A stretch of DNA of 64,000 nt, from positions 99,747,707-99,811,706 of the forward strand of contig CM077159.1 in assembly GCA_039583875.1 (NCBI GenBank). The letters run 5' to 3'. Within the stretch, counting starts at the first letter, position 1. Each line of letters opens with the position of its first letter. Position numbers and translations under genes: made by a program. This stretch comes from Platanthera guangdongensis (lineage: Eukaryota; Streptophyta; Magnoliopsida; Asparagales; Orchidaceae). Below the pieces are notes generated by a model. It was not told the origin of the DNA, searched no databases, and saw nothing but the letters and a program-made list of their open reading frames with translations. Below are positions 30,166 to 42,709 of the stretch, one piece after another.

Positions 30166-33032
30166 ATGGCGCCCAAGCTCGAAGAGAATGTGAATGAAGG
30201 TTATGAACTCGTGCGGCATGCTTTTGATGACGCGGAACCAGATATCAAAAGCGTGATAACCCTAATTGCAGAGACAGGGTTAGAGTTTCTGGTTTCAGAG
30301 CCGATCAAGATTTGGAAGAAAGAAGTCTTGGAATTCCTGAATGGAGCTACAGTAGATGAATCTGGACTCAAGATAAAGTCTAGAGTTCATGGGGCAAAGG
30401 TGAAAGTCTCTCCTAAGAGTCTGAGAAAGGTACTACAACTACCTAGGACTAAGGAAGTAGAAGATGTTTCTGCTTCTAAAACTAGGGAAGCACTAACATG
30501 GTGTGGTTTGGATTCCAATATGAAAATTGGATTTGTGTTCAATAGGAAGGGGATGAACATGCAAGGGAAATTTCTATCTGAAATTGTTGGCAGGGTTATC
30601 TTGAGCAAGCCTGGAGGGCATGACAGAGTATCAGCTTATATGTTCAGCCTCATGACAAGGATTATTTTTAAACTAGAAACTGATTGGTCTGCAGTAATGT
30701 TTGAAAAGATAAAAGAAAGTATGAAGAAGCCCAATTTGGGTAGGATTCTAAGTCTATACCTAGCTGGTAGTATACCAGAGGTAATGACTCAAGCTGCAGG
30801 ATCCAAAATTAACCACAAGAGGAGAATGGATTTGAGGATCTTCTCTAAGTGGGATAGGGTCTTGACCAAGGAAATGTCAACTCCTGAGAAGGAAACACCC
30901 CTGAAGAAGAAGAAGAAGAAGACAACCCCAGTGGCTCAAGAATCCTCTAGTAGCTCTGAAGAGCAAGTTATCTTTACTCCAGATGATGAACAAGACACTG
31001 GAAATGGTGGACAATCTCCTGCTCGACAAGAAGATGCACCAAGGCAGGGAGAGCTACCACCAGCAAGCCCAATTCACCAGGATTCAATCCAGGGGGAGCC
31101 TCTACTGGTGGATGATCCAACTCCACTAGAAAGTGAACAAGCTACACACACAATACTTGAGGTAATAACTGAAATCAACCAATTAGATTTCTCTATTGAA
31201 AATGAAGATATGACTGACAGATTGTCTGATGTTAATCAGGAACCTCAGATTCCTAGTCAATCCCAAGATGTTGTCATGGAAGACACATCTGTTACTTCTC
31301 AAGTGGTATCTGATCAAGTGGTTGATGAGATAAGAGAATCTCCACCCCATCCTCAACAAGAATTTACCCTAGAAGAGCTATTCCCAGATCTTCTACAAAC
31401 TGACTTTGAGAAAGAAAGTGCTGCTGCTGAGGGGGAGAAAGTAATTATTGAGGGGGAGCAAGTGGAGAATATAGAGAAAACTGAAGGCACAGAGACTGAG
31501 GTGCCAAAAGATGCTGAAGGGCTCCAAAGGACTGAGAAGGAGTTACCGTCAAGCCCTAAGGACAGGGTTGATATTGCAAGCACATCTGCTTTTGAAGATG
31601 AAGAGGCTACAAGAGCCAAGAAGAGAAAATTTCAAGTTTTCAAGAGGAGGAGCCAGAATTATAAAAAAAGCTCTGCAAACAATTGCACCACAGCCTGCAC
31701 CACAGCCAGCCCCATCGACAGATTTTAGTTCTCTGATGGTTGCTTTACAAATAAAGATGGATGAGCAAAGGCTAGCAATTGAAAAATATATAGATGAAAG
31801 TCATAAGTCTCTGCAGTTTGATCTTGCACAAGACATTAAGTTCATCAGATTTGAAATGAATCTGAATAAGAAAGAAATGACTGACTGCTTTCATAAGGGA
31901 GAAAATGCAGTAGTCTATTTAGCTACTCATCAAGAAAATATCAAGAAACAAATTGAAGACATGGCAGTAAAGCAAGGCTATGTCCTGGAAAACCAGATAA
32001 GAATGAATGACAATTTGACTGAATCACACAATGTGATAGTCACTGAGATGCAGAATCTGGCTGCATCTCAAACTACAGCAAGGACTACTACCCAGGAAGA
32101 GTTTGATAAGAAGTTACAAGAAGGGATCACTGCTGTTACTTCTGCAATTCAAGATTCTCAGAAGTTAATCACTGAAAAACTCCAAAGGTTGAAACCTTTC
32201 TACAAGGATGGAGTAAATTATCTGAATGCCCAAATAAGATTTCAGAAAGATGATCTGAGGGATCACATTGAAAGAGAAGTCATAAAGGGGGAGAGGGTGG
32301 TAGTCAAAGCAGGCTCTGATCATGCAAAATGGATTTCCAATTCCATCAGAGCCACCCTTGGATATCCTCCATTATGTGATGATGATAATGTTGCAGAGTC
32401 TGGGATTAATCCTACATATCTTGGAGGTGAGCAAGCTGAAGTAGCTCAAGTGATCTATCCTCCACCAGACTTTGATATGATGCATGCAGATATACAGTCA
32501 ATGTATAGCCCACCTGAGGGAAATCAGAAGGTCATCATAGAAAAAGTAGTTCAGCCAGTGCCAGAGGCTATACTGAAAGAACAAGAAGCTTTGCTCAAAG
32601 AACAAGAGACTCAATTGTCTAAGAAGAGATTCAGGGAGCAAGCTGAACTTAGGCCTGACTTTGAACAATGGAGCCCCACCTCCAGGAATATCATTCTGAC
32701 TGCATGGAAGGCTGCCAAAGACAATATTGTGGACAGAGGCAAATGGTATTCTGATGTGGAGTGGAGGAAGCATGAGAACAGGCAAGAAGTCATTGTGCAA
32801 TACAGAAGAAAGGCTAAGATGGGAAAGCTACCTCCTACTGCCCAGGAGCCTAGCAAGTACTTTCCAAAGCCTTATCATTACTTTGAAAGGCAAAAGATCA
32901 AAGCTGAAGAGCAAAAAAAAGAAGGATCTTGAAGGGAAGAAGTCTGTTGCTGCTGAAGATACTGAAGCTCCAGTCCAAGCAAAGATACAATCTGGGAAGG
33001 GCATAGTGATCAAGGAGCCTGAGCAGCAATAG
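30166..33032 (+). pseudogene. SIRE-A ORF3 (two frameshifts)
   Basis: It starts at the ATG at 30166 (MAPKLEENVNEGYELVRHAF). The N-terminal 220 residues look globular and are well conserved with SIRE-B (KVSPKSLRKVLQLPR, TWCGLDSNMKIG, PNLGRILSLYLAGSIPEVM). An acidic, proline/glutamine-rich middle, a helical region (DEQRLAIEKYIDESHKSLQ) and a basic C-terminus (RQEVIVQYRRKAKMGKLPP) follow. Frameshifts occur in A-runs near 31665 and 32915. No signal peptide or membrane segment is visible. The position after pol is where SIRE elements carry an 'envelope-like' ORF, but the sequence gives no support for an envelope. Confidence 0.85.
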
Positions 33033-33301
33033 GATAGAATTTTTCTTTAGTTTATAGTTGTAATCATTTTAAACTTTCTATAAACTTTTGAATAATGAAT
33101 ATGATAAAGTTGTTAGAACAATGTGATGTGTGTTAAATCTATTACATTATTGTTCTGAGATAATTGAGTTTACATGTTTTGTTTAATACATGTTTATGTA
33201 CTTACCGGTTATATAATCATGTTTTACATCATATTGTGATTTTGTTATGTATGGTGTATATCATTGACTAAGGGTTATGACTTCTCCAAATAGGGGGAGA
33301 T
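33033..33301 (+). other. SIRE-A 3' untranslated region and polypurine tract
   Basis: A/T-rich and gene-free. It ends with the polypurine tract AAATAGGGGGAGAT (33288-33301) just before the 3' LTR. Confidence 0.8.
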
Positions 33302-35110
33302 TGTTGGATACATTGGAATAAATATACCTGATTTGAAGAAGCCTCACCCTACTCAATGATATACATCAAAATTTATTTGATGTGTTTTGAGTTTAGTTGT
33401 GCAGGTTAAGTATTTGCAGGGAAAGCTGAAAAGTTTCTAAGTACATGTGTCGACACCCAGAAGAAAAGTGTCGACACGTAAGAAGACTTGTGTCGACACC
33501 CAGAGAAGCAGTGTCGACACTTGGAATAATTGTGTCGACACCAGGGATGCAGAGTCGACACCAGAAGGAAAGTGTCGACATATACAGGTTGTGTCGACAC
33601 TCAATGAATAAATGACCAGTGAAGCAGTGTCGACACTTAGCAGCAGTGTCGACACCTAGAGGAACTTTGTCTACATCAGAAAGTGTCGACACTTGGAGGC
33701 TGTGTCGACACTTAGCAAATTTCAATAGAGTCCAAGTATAAGTGTCGACATAATGAAGAATGTGTCGACACATAGCAGAAGACTCAACACATGAAGAAAG
33801 TGTCGACACTTGGAGGCTGTGTCGACACTCAGCAACACTTCAGCAAAGTTCAAGTACAAGTGTCGACATAATGAAGAATGTGTCGACACACAGCAGAAGA
33901 ATCAACACATGAAGAAAGTGTCGACAATTGGAGGCTGCGTCGACACTCAGCAAAGTTCAACAAATTCTAAGTACAAGTGTCGACACAAAGGATAAGTGTC
34001 GACACTCAGCAAAAGCATCAACACAGAAGGCATGTGTCGACACCAAGAAGACATGTCGACACTGAGCAAGTTCAACACAAGAAGATGTGTCGACACCAAG
34101 GAGTTGTGTAGACACTTACAAGAATCCAACTAAGTACTAAAGAACAAGGAGTTGTGTCGACACATAATATCAGTGTCGACACATTTTGAAGAAGCAGTGT
34201 CGAGAAGCAAATTCTACAACACAAGGAGTTGTGTCGACACCATGAAGGCTAGTGTCGACTCTTAGTCAACTTGTGTCGACACTTAGTCTATAAGTGTCGA
34301 CACTTAAAGACTGACTGTCTCGACACTTTCAGACAGTTATAGATATTTCAAGAAGTGACTGGATGATATGACAGCTGCCATTCCAGCCGGTCTACTGCAA
34401 CTGTCAGAGTTGTCAGAAAGTCATTAGAAACCGGATCAGCCGGTCACCATGAAGAAGGCCTATATAAAGGCTCATTCTGTCAACATAAGAGGATGATCAA
34501 CATCAATCAAAGAAGTTATTGAAAAGCAATTCATTGAAGAATCAATTCAAGTGAAGATCTAAGTAGTTGGAGAGAGAGAGCTCCTTCCAAGAAGACAGCT
34601 ATTGAACCAGGCCGTGAAGAAGGTTTCAGATTGAGATCTGAAACTTAAGTTGCAGTGATTGAAGATCAGCTGCATAGAGAATCAACCCTATTGTGTTCTA
34701 CATTCAAGAAGCTTTGAAGAAAGCCAAGTGAGGTTGATCTCAGCAGAGTTCTTTCAAGAACTCATCAAAAAAACTGTCAACTCTTCTCTCTTATTCTGAG
34801 TTGAGGTTATATACATTGTATTTTTAATTTCTTGTAGGATACTTAGGGATCTGAGTTGTAAGCCTGAATTTATAAAGGCTGAGTGGTAGGGCCTGTGTGC
34901 CTGAGTGTAGGAGATTCATTTCTCTGAGTGTAGGCCTTGTGGCTGAGTGTAGGTATTTGAGAAGACTGAGTGGTAGGGCTGTTGAGCCTGAGTTGTAGGA
35001 GTGGGATCACTCTGAGCTGTAGGAACCTGGTCGGGATTCTGAGTGTAAGATCTGAGGATCTGAGGAATAGTGGAGGAGTTTGGCCGAATCTAGTACACTA
35101 CTAGATAGGC
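33302..35110 (+). mobile_element. SIRE-A 3' LTR, interrupted by Chr
   Basis: It begins TGTTGGATACATTGG and stops at CTAGATAGGC where the Chr LTR (TGTAAGACC) starts. In the 5' LTR the same CTAGATAGGC continues as GAAGGGGGAAAG, so the missing end should lie beyond the window, after Chr. Confidence 0.9.
33447..34340. repeat. GTGTCGACAC palindrome array, SIRE-A 3' LTR
   Basis: Counterpart of the array at 25030-25895, with scattered single-base decay at the central CG. TATA box TATATAAA at 34461-34468. Confidence 0.95.
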
Positions 35111-36374
35111 TGTAAGACCCCCTTTTTTTTCCTTTTTGGACACCGGGGTCTTAGGCCCAGAACCGCCATTTTGCGGTGACTCCTTCACGCCCTGAAGAGT
35201 CATCACCACAAAGCGCCGATTCTGCCGGCCATTTCGATCACAGAAAAGTAGCACAAGAAGTAAATGTAAACTATCAGTCCACAGAGAATCACATGTCATA
35301 ATAAATATAACTCCACGAAGGGAGTGTCCACAAAAATAAAACATCAAAGTAGCAAAAACGGGCTTATGCCCGGTACATCAAATCCTCACTACAAAAGGTC
35401 ACTCATGCGGAAGCAGAAAGACTACTCAAGGTCGAGACTCACGGTCCCGGCTGTGTGAACTCCGGAGCTAGACTGCCCCACCTCCAAGCGCACCGGTCTC
35501 TGGGGCTGCTTCTCCATGCTGGTCTCCACGATCCCCTAAATGATGCGGTTCGAAAACCGTTAGTCTAAAAGACTAAGTCCTATCATCCCCCGCCCCTTCC
35601 CCCACGGCTCCTAGGCACCGAGCGGAGAGGAAGAAAGGGGAGGACTTGAAGGTGGAGAATATCAAAAGCAGATGGCAGCGGTCCTATTCTAGCAAGTTCT
35701 ATAGCATATAAAGACAATAAGCTGAAATATGAAATGTAACCTTTACTTATGTGAAAACACATAAGCCAAGGGGTCTTCTGCAAGGCTCCCATCGTATAAA
35801 AAGTCTCATACCGATTTATACGTTGGGGTGTCGGTGATCAAACAGCAGTAACTATATATATCAAAATTAACCTTAATTTATAAACTTGCCCACACAAGGT
35901 TATAGACCAAGGGGTCGTGTAGCAGGTCCTAAAGTATAAGCGTCCCATTCCACGTATACTTTAGGTGTCAAGGTTAAAGATAACGAATATGCTATGACAT
36001 GCAAGTGGGTATGATGGACATGCAAGTGCAACACACACACCCGACTCTGTGCACACAGACCTTTAGTTCCCCCTTTTTGGAGCCGTAACCTCCCAAGATA
36101 CCTCCGTAGTGGCAGACGGAAGCGGTGGGTTGGGCCTCGCCCACCTCTAAACCAGTAAAGCACTACCGATCAGACCTATCGTACGCCTCAATGCTTGGTG
36201 CACGAAGCGGACTCCTGCATACTCTTGCCGGCTGGCGCACCGGACTTCTGTTGGCGAAGTGCTAACCACACTTGCCGAGTCAACGTATTGGCGTCGGTGC
36301 ATCGACCCTCCAATACCGAAGACCCACCACCTTAATTTCCTTTCCTGTTATGCACATGCAAATTAGCGTAATCA

Positions 36375-36482
36375 AGAACCGAGCCGAAGCTCCCCGGACC
36401 AACACGTCCGTCTCAAACAATCGAGCCGAAGCTCCCCGGACCCAAAGTCCGCCTTTTAACCATCCGAGCCGAAGCTCCTAGC
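36375..36482. repeat. GAGCCGAAGCTCC tandem repeats in Chr LTR
   Basis: Three units of GAGCCGAAGCTCC at about 36382, 36423 and 36465, spacing near 41 bp. They are also present in the other LTR at about 62644-62740. Confidence 0.8.
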
Positions 36483-38719
36483 TAACATCCGGTGCCATCA
36501 GTGTTGTGGAATGTGCAACCCTAATTACTAAGTTACTCTTTTCAGCTTGTTAAAACAGTTTACGTTAACCCAGGACTGCCCCCGGTATTCCCTGTGAAGG
36601 GCTCTCAAGGGGCACTAGGAACTGTGTTGGGATTACGCCCAGCGTTCCCTTTCGCACGGTACTTATTTTATTATTGGTTGATTCCCTTACCCATTATTTT
36701 CTCATATTTCGATATGCTAATCCTAGGGTAATTTGACTCCAACTCTCCTTGGGTAGGACGATCTTTCGTCGGACCCGAACGCATATAAACCCTAGACAAA
36801 ACCACACCCTACTCACTCATCTTCCATAGATGCAGCCCCTTCCACTTGTCCTTACAACAAACCATCAAGACCCATCATGCGTGCCCTAACTCACATCCAA
36901 ATGAAATCCCGCAGTTTTGCTATATGCAGACCACTTAAGCTACATGACCCGTAAAAAGGGAAGTACATGAAATATTCATCCAGTACCCTTATGATAATTA
37001 TTAGAGGGCTAAAACGACATTTGAAGCATAAATCCAGAAATCCATAATTTTCCTAATTTGTCTGATAATTAATTTATTTATTCTAGTGTCCTAAAAGGCC
37101 CAGGTTTGAACATGAAGTACCATTTTCAGACAAGATAATAATCCACTAAATTTATGATAATTACAAAATGCCTAATAAACTCTAAATCCTAAGTCTTCCA
37201 ATTTTTTAGCAAGGTTTAGGCATTTAAATTTAATTTCAAAGATGCCCCATAAAAAGTCATTTTAAAAGATTCTATAGTAATAACACCTGCAAAAATTCAG
37301 AGAAAATTCAGAGATGATTGTGATGGCCTATAAGTACCCTAGAAAAAGTTTCATAATTTATCATTTGGAAATAAGGCTATATTTGATTTTCTTATAACTT
37401 TCTAATTTAAGGGTTAATGAACAAGGTATGCTAGTCAGTCATCAAATATTTCCACAAAAATTCCCACATGATAACATTGAGCTAAAAACACTATGCAGCA
37501 AGTTTCATGATTTTTCAGTAAGTAATGGGCTCTGGCAAGAATTATTTAATATGTAATCAAAATAAAGCACTTGTGAAGTAGATGCCCTAAATAGATATCC
37601 AAAAATTCTAACAAAATTCATACAAGATTATTATAGCCTAAAACTAACTCTGCCCATGTTTTATACCCTCTCTATGGGCAGTGAGACCACAATAGCCAAA
37701 TTATTAATTAGGGCAATACTATTGATTACAAATGAAGTGCTACAAATATTAATCAAAATTCCTCAAGTAAATTATCAGGGGCTCAACATACCATAATCCC
37801 CTCACTACCCAAATTTAGTTAAGTTTCAAGGTGGTTAGCTAACCTAAACCTACACTACAAGTTTTAGGTCCTAAGCTAGGGTTAGGGTTTTGGGGACCCT
37901 AACATTTTCATAATTTGCTAATATTTTTAACAGAGGGTTTTATATATCCCAGGAACTTCCTTGCAAAATTTGGAGTTCATCCAAGGTGTTTAGGACTCAT
38001 ACCCTTCACAAGGCCAAAAGGTCCCTCCTTAGGGTTTGACCTAGGAACTTAGGGCAAATCTATTCCTCTCTATCCCATATTCCATGAGGAGGTGATAAGT
38101 GCTACAACAAGTCAGTGGTCCAAATTTCAGTCTCTGTTGAGGTGATTTGGTCACTCAAAATCAAAAGTGCACCTTTTGACCAAAATGCCCTTATTAAGGT
38201 ATAGTTAGGGTTGGGTCAAAACCTATTCAAAACACACCCAAATTAAATGAACTTTTATACAGATACCTAAATTGAACCCAGGGACCACTCACCAAAATTT
38301 GGGAGGGTTTGGAGGTGTTTAGGGCACCTATTTAATTTATTTAATAATTATTAAATGTTTATAAAAACTATAGAAATATTTTCTCCAAAAATTCCCATTT
38401 TTGGGCAGGCCCTAGGTATAGCTAGGATAGACTCCCCATCAAAATTTCAACTGATTTGGGCTAGGGATGAAGTGTGGGCACTCAGTTTAATGACTGCCTA
38501 GCCCTAAGGGTATGTCCCACCAAAATGGGTGCCCTGATCAAACCAGGAGCCTAAATTGGTTCAAACCAATTTTAAAATAAAGTAGACAGAAAGGGATACA
38601 AATCATGTGTTGATCATTTCCTCATACAGAGCCTCTAACTATTTTTAAATATTTACAACATTAAATGACAAAAGTGTGACAGAATGAAATAAATAGGATT
38701 AATTTCCTATAGTTTAATC

Positions 38720-39480
38720 CTGATGCAGCACGAATCTTGGCGCAGGGATCAACGACATCTGGTCATCGTCTTCGCTGAGCCGACGACTGCGATTCGTCCC
38801 GCCTGGAGTGATTTCCAAGCCTTGCCGCCGGCGATCCAGCCCCTTCCCCGGCCGGCCACCGCCACCAACACCTCCGTTGAGGTGGTGGCTATCGCCAGGC
38901 GGCGGCTCTGCCGCCAGAGAGGCGTTTTCCGGCGGTTATAGCAAGAGGATTTATTGCCGAAACCATGAGGAATCCTGGATTTGATCGGGCTCAATTGAGC
39001 CCGAAACTTAAACCTTAAGAGTCCTAAGATCTACCCGCGAGTTAAGGAGAGGAGGAGGACCTTCCTGGCGGCCTGGATGCGAGAGGAGCGGCGGGATGCC
39101 ATTGACGACGGCGGCGGCGCTCGGCTTCTGCAACAGCACAGTGGAATGGCTCGTCTCCTCCAGGTAAACGCTCTAAAGTGATCCCCTTGGCCCCCTGAAG
39201 GTGTTTAAATGGCAAATTGGGGAGAAGAGAGGCTGGTTCTTCAATGGCCATTAACACCATTAAAGGTGTGGCTCGGGTAGAGTGGAGGGGGGCTGAACCC
39301 ATCCCTTGGTGGCCGGGAAACGGCTGGAATCAACTCCTCTCCCCTAGAGGAGTTGATTGCAGCCATAAGTGGTGGCTGTTAGCCTCCCTTGGCCGGCCTC
39401 TCACTTCCCCTTCCTCTTCCTCATTTTTCTCTCTCCTCCATTATCATGGAGGGGAGCTCCTTTCTCTCTCCTAGTCACCT
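38720..39480. other. GC-rich island inside Chr LTR
   Basis: This 760-bp stretch is far richer in G+C than the A/T-rich LTR around it. It has short frames (for example 38723-38941 plus) with low-complexity products and no recognisable domain. A dyad CAACTCCTCT/AGAGGAGTTG lies at 39330-39356. It could be the transcribed leader of the LTR or captured host sequence; I cannot tell which. Confidence 0.4.
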
Positions 39481-39599
39481 CTGGTTGACTAGTCAACCTC
39501 ACAAGCTAAATGCAGCCCACTTGATTATGATGGTCATGGGAATGGGTTTAGCCTAAGGGAGAAGTGGCTTGGGCTTGGGTTAGCCCTTTTGGGCTAAGT

Positions 39600-40150
39600 T
39601 TGACTTGACCTAAATGAGGGTTGACCTGGTCAATTTGACCATCTGGGTTGACCCCATTGGGTTTTTAGTGGCCCATTGGACTCCCTTAAGGTCTAGGGTT
39701 ACTTGAGTAGGGTTGGTTGGGCCTCTTGGTGGTCTCCTGTCCCTTGGCAAGGGCACTTTGACCATCTAGGGCTAGAGTTGACTTGGGTCAACATGACCCA
39801 TTGGGTTGACCCTATGGGTCCTGGGTGACCCATTGGCTTCCCTTAGGGTCTAGGTAGGGTTATGTAGGGTTACCCTGCACTTTGGAGGTCACATACCCTT
39901 AGTAAGGGTACTTTGACCAGATTAGGGGCTTGAGTTGACTTGGGTCAACCTGGCCTCTAGGGCTGACCCCAATGTGTCCTTAGTGACCCATTGACCTCAC
40001 TTTAGGGTTAGGAGGGCATAGGTGGGGTCCTCTAGGCTAGGAGTAGGTCAGTTGACCCTAAGTAGGCTAGTTTGACCCATTTAGGGCTAGGGTTGACCTT
40101 GGTCAACTAGGCCTCTTGGGTTGACCCTAATGGGTCCTTTTGGCTCTAAT
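39600..40150. repeat. Tandem ~157-bp repeats with GTTGAC/GTCAAC dyads (Chr U3)
   Basis: Dyads lie at 39620-39633, 39778-39793, 39934-39949 and 40092-40107, spaced 158, 156 and 158 bp. A perfect palindrome GGTTGACTAGTCAACC lies at 39483-39498. Each dyad is two inverted TTGAC cores, the W-box recognised by plant WRKY factors. They sit in U3, upstream of transcription on the minus strand. Confidence 0.8.
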
Positions 40151-40371
40151 GGGCCTCCAAGGTATTAGGGGTGTTGTGGTAGGGTCTTGGGGTTAAGGTG
40201 TAGCCATGGTCATCCTAAACCATTGTTCAGAGTTCTACTATTTGCAGACCATGATGATTTTCCACATTTTGTCCCCTATCTCTTGGCCCATTTCTGGCTT
40301 CCTAGGGTTTGTCATGACCTAGTCATGGACAAAACCACTCCTAGGGGTCTAGTTGGAAATGGGATGTTACA

Positions 40372-40636
40372 AATCCCAATAAACAAAACAAAGATTTCGT
40401 CCTCGAAATCAAGGTTGGGCCTACGGGACTTACTTCCGAAGGAAAAAGCCTTGTAACATCCCATCATGACGCCTTGTTTGTTAAATTAGGTTTTACGGGA
40501 AAACTTAGATCTAAGACCATTTCGCCCAATCGGCAAACCAAGATCCCAATAAACAAGGATAAGCCCCCAATAAACAAAAGATAAGCCTCTATCTGCCTAG
40601 AGCAGCCCTTAGTATATTTAAAGCAGGAAAAATAAA
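40372..40636 (-). other. Chr 3' untranslated region
   Basis: Gene-free spacer between the pol end and the 3' LTR. CCCAATAAACAA occurs three times (about 40375, 40546, 40567). The polypurine tract expected next to the LTR is weak. A short inverted copy of the LTR terminus (TTGTAACATCCCAT) lies at about 40451. Confidence 0.5.
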
Positions 40637-41600
40637 TTAACATCTTGAGGGGTCTGAGAGGTATACCTGACTGAATAGCTCGGGGTATCTTTGTCGCATC
40701 AGATCCTGCGGCTCCCAGGTATGCTCCTCCTGGCCGTGGTTCCTCCACAGGACCTTGACTAGTGGGACCTTCTTGCGTCGCAAGACCCGTACTCCTCGGT
40801 CGTCGATCCTCACTGGCTCCAAACGAACCGACCGGTCTGAAGCTACCGGCCCTTCGGTGGTCAAAATCTGCTGTTGCGGGCGTAGCAGAGCCCTCCTCAG
40901 CGAAGAAATATGGAAGACGTCGTGCAGCGCTTCCAGCTCTGGTGGTAACTCCAGCCGGTAGGCTAGGGGTCCGATCCGCTCCAGGATCCTGTAAGGGCCC
41001 ATGTACCTAGGGCTGAGCTTCTTCCTCCGACCACGCACCCGCGAGACTCCGTGCATGGGCCGGATCTTCAGAAACACCCGGTCCCCCACCTGGAACTCCA
41101 CCTGCCGATGCCGGGCGTCATAGTACTTAGCCTGTCTGCTCTGCGCCTCTAGCATCCTGTCTCTGATCAGCCTCACCTGTGCCTTGGTGTCTTTAACAAA
41201 CTCTGATCCCAACACCTTCGGATCTTCGTTCTGAACCCAAGAAAGCGGGGTCCGGCATCTCCTCCCGTACAAGGCTTCGTAAGGCGCCATCCTGATGCTG
41301 GACTGGTGGCTGTTGTTATAGGAGAACTCGACCAGGGGTAAGAGTTTCTCCCACGGTTCCCCGCGGTCCAAGATGCATAGCCTCAAAAGGTCCTCCAGCG
41401 TTCGGTTGGTGCGTTCTGTCTGCCCGTCTGTCTGGGGATGAAATGCAGTGCTGAAGGTCAATCGCGTGCCTAAGTAAGCTAGCACGGACCTCCACTCCCT
41501 GGAGGTGAACCGGCCTTCCCGATCCGACACTATCGTCCTGGGCACGCCATGATAACAAATGAACTGCTCCACAAACTTCCGCACAGTACACCCACTGAAT
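40637..41600 (-). pseudogene. Chr integrase C-terminal half and chromodomain (frameshifted)
   Basis: The readable frame holds the integrase catalytic segment [15 protein letters not shown] and HPQTDGQTERTNRTLEDLLR with the catalytic glutamate. The GPY/F region (YMGPYRILERIGPLAYRLELP), HDVFHISSLRR and a chromodomain-like tail (VLRRKKVPLVKVLWRNHGQ, HTWEPQDLMRQRYPELF) follow. Chromodomains of this type direct integration to modified chromatin. A frameshift near 41590 separates it from the upstream integrase part at 41530-42564. Confidence 0.85.
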
Positions 41601-42564
41601 CATCCTTCCTGATCGGTATAAATCGAGCCACCTTGGTCAACCGATCAACGATTACCCAGATCGAGTCATTCCCTGTCCGAGACCGGGGAAGCCCATGTAT
41701 GAAGTCCATGGCTATGTCATCAAACTTCGACTCCGGCACCGGGAGTGGCTGCAATAATCCTACGGGGTTCCTGCACTCCGTCTTCACCAGCTGACATGCC
41801 TCACAATGGGTCACGAAGTAAGAGACATCCTTCTTCATGCCCGGCCAGAACATCGTCTTCTTCAAATCAGTCGTCATCTTTGTGATCCCCGGGTGTACAG
41901 AATACCGGCTGCAGTGCGCCTCCGTCATAATATCCTCCCGGATCTGGCCTCCCTCCGGTATATACACCTGTCCTCTGAAGCACACCAGGTCGTCCCTCAG
42001 TGTGTAATCTCCTGCAGTGCCTGCCTCCAGAGCTTGGAAGATGGGCTCTAACTTGGCATCCTGCCTCTGCCCTTCTCTGACTCGGTCTCTAATGTCATCG
42101 GTAACGCCCATCGCGGCCAAGTACTCCTCATAGAGCTCAGGATCATCAGACGACACCAGAGTAATGTGCATGTCCTCTAGCCTCCGCAGCAGCTCCATAG
42201 ACATCAACTGAGGCTCTGCTCCTGCTGTGGCAGCTCTCCTACTCAGTGCATCTGCTACCACGTTCGCCTTCCCCGGGTGATAGTGCATCTCATACTGATA
42301 GTCAGATAGAAACTCCACCCACCGCCTCTGCCTGATGTTTAGTTCCTTCTGCGTGTCCACGTACTTAAGGTTCTTATGATCGGAGTATATGTCACAGTGG
42401 ACTCCATAAAGGTAGTGCCGCCATATCTTCAGTGCGAATACAACTGCTCCCATCTCAAGGTCATGCACTGGATAGTTCTTCTCATGGGTCTTCAGCTGGC
42501 GGGAGGCATAAGCTATGACGTGTCCGTTCTGCATCAGTACTTCTCCCATCCCCTGATAGGATGC
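41530..42564 (-). pseudogene. Chr RNase H and integrase N-terminus
   Basis: It continues the gag-fused frame across the SIRE-B insertion. RNase H motifs: [50 protein letters not shown] and [13 protein letters not shown]. The integrase zinc-binding domain ([27 protein letters not shown]) and the first catalytic aspartate region ([24 protein letters not shown]) follow. A frameshift near 41590 then ends the frame. Protease and RT, which should precede RNase H, are absent from the element. Confidence 0.85.
42560..42564 (+). other. Target-site duplication (left) of SIRE-B
   Basis: GATGC before the LTR start TGTTGGG; repeated at 60538-60542. Joining across it restores continuous reading of the Chr coding frame. 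Confidence 0.95.
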
Positions 42565-42709
42565 TGTTGGGTACATTGGTCAAATGTACCTGATTTGAAG
42601 AAGCCTGACCCAACTCAATGATATACATCATAATGTATTTGATGTGTGTTTGAGTTACTTGTGCAGGTTAGGTATTCACTAGACTGAAGCTAAAAGTTTC
42701 TAAGTCCAT

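Larger units (their letters stand above)
25030..35110 (+). mobile_element. SIRE-A: SIRE-type copia element with most of pol deleted
   Basis: Order: 5' LTR (start missing), initiator tRNA-Met PBS, gag, fragments of protease and pre-integrase, internal palindrome array with TATA box, ORF3, polypurine tract, and 3' LTR interrupted at 35111 by Chr. Compared with SIRE-B, the segment from early integrase through RNase H is missing (junction near 29712-29722). It cannot transpose alone. The two partial LTRs differ at 11 of the first roughly 345 aligned bases, about 3%, mostly C/T changes, which makes it the oldest of the nested SIRE/Chr/CopC series. Confidence 0.9.
35111..40371 (-). mobile_element. 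Chr 3' LTR (about 5.26 kb)
   Basis: On the minus strand it begins TGTAACATCCC (40371) and ends GGGGGTCTTACA (35111). The first 2.6 kb from the left align closely with 61373-64000. It is gene-free: short frames are not conserved. The part nearest the start (39480-40371) is U3 and carries repeated W-box dyads. A GC-rich island occupies 38720-39480, and the remainder is A/T-rich. Confidence 0.9.

Noticed and set aside
37870..37900. Telomere-like GGGTTAGGGTT
   Set aside because: Only about two units, without an array; chance similarity in LTR sequence.
38723..38941. Possible captured host exon in the Chr LTR
   Set aside because: Only G/C richness and a 72-codon frame support it; no domain, no splice sites and no codon pattern that I can recognise.
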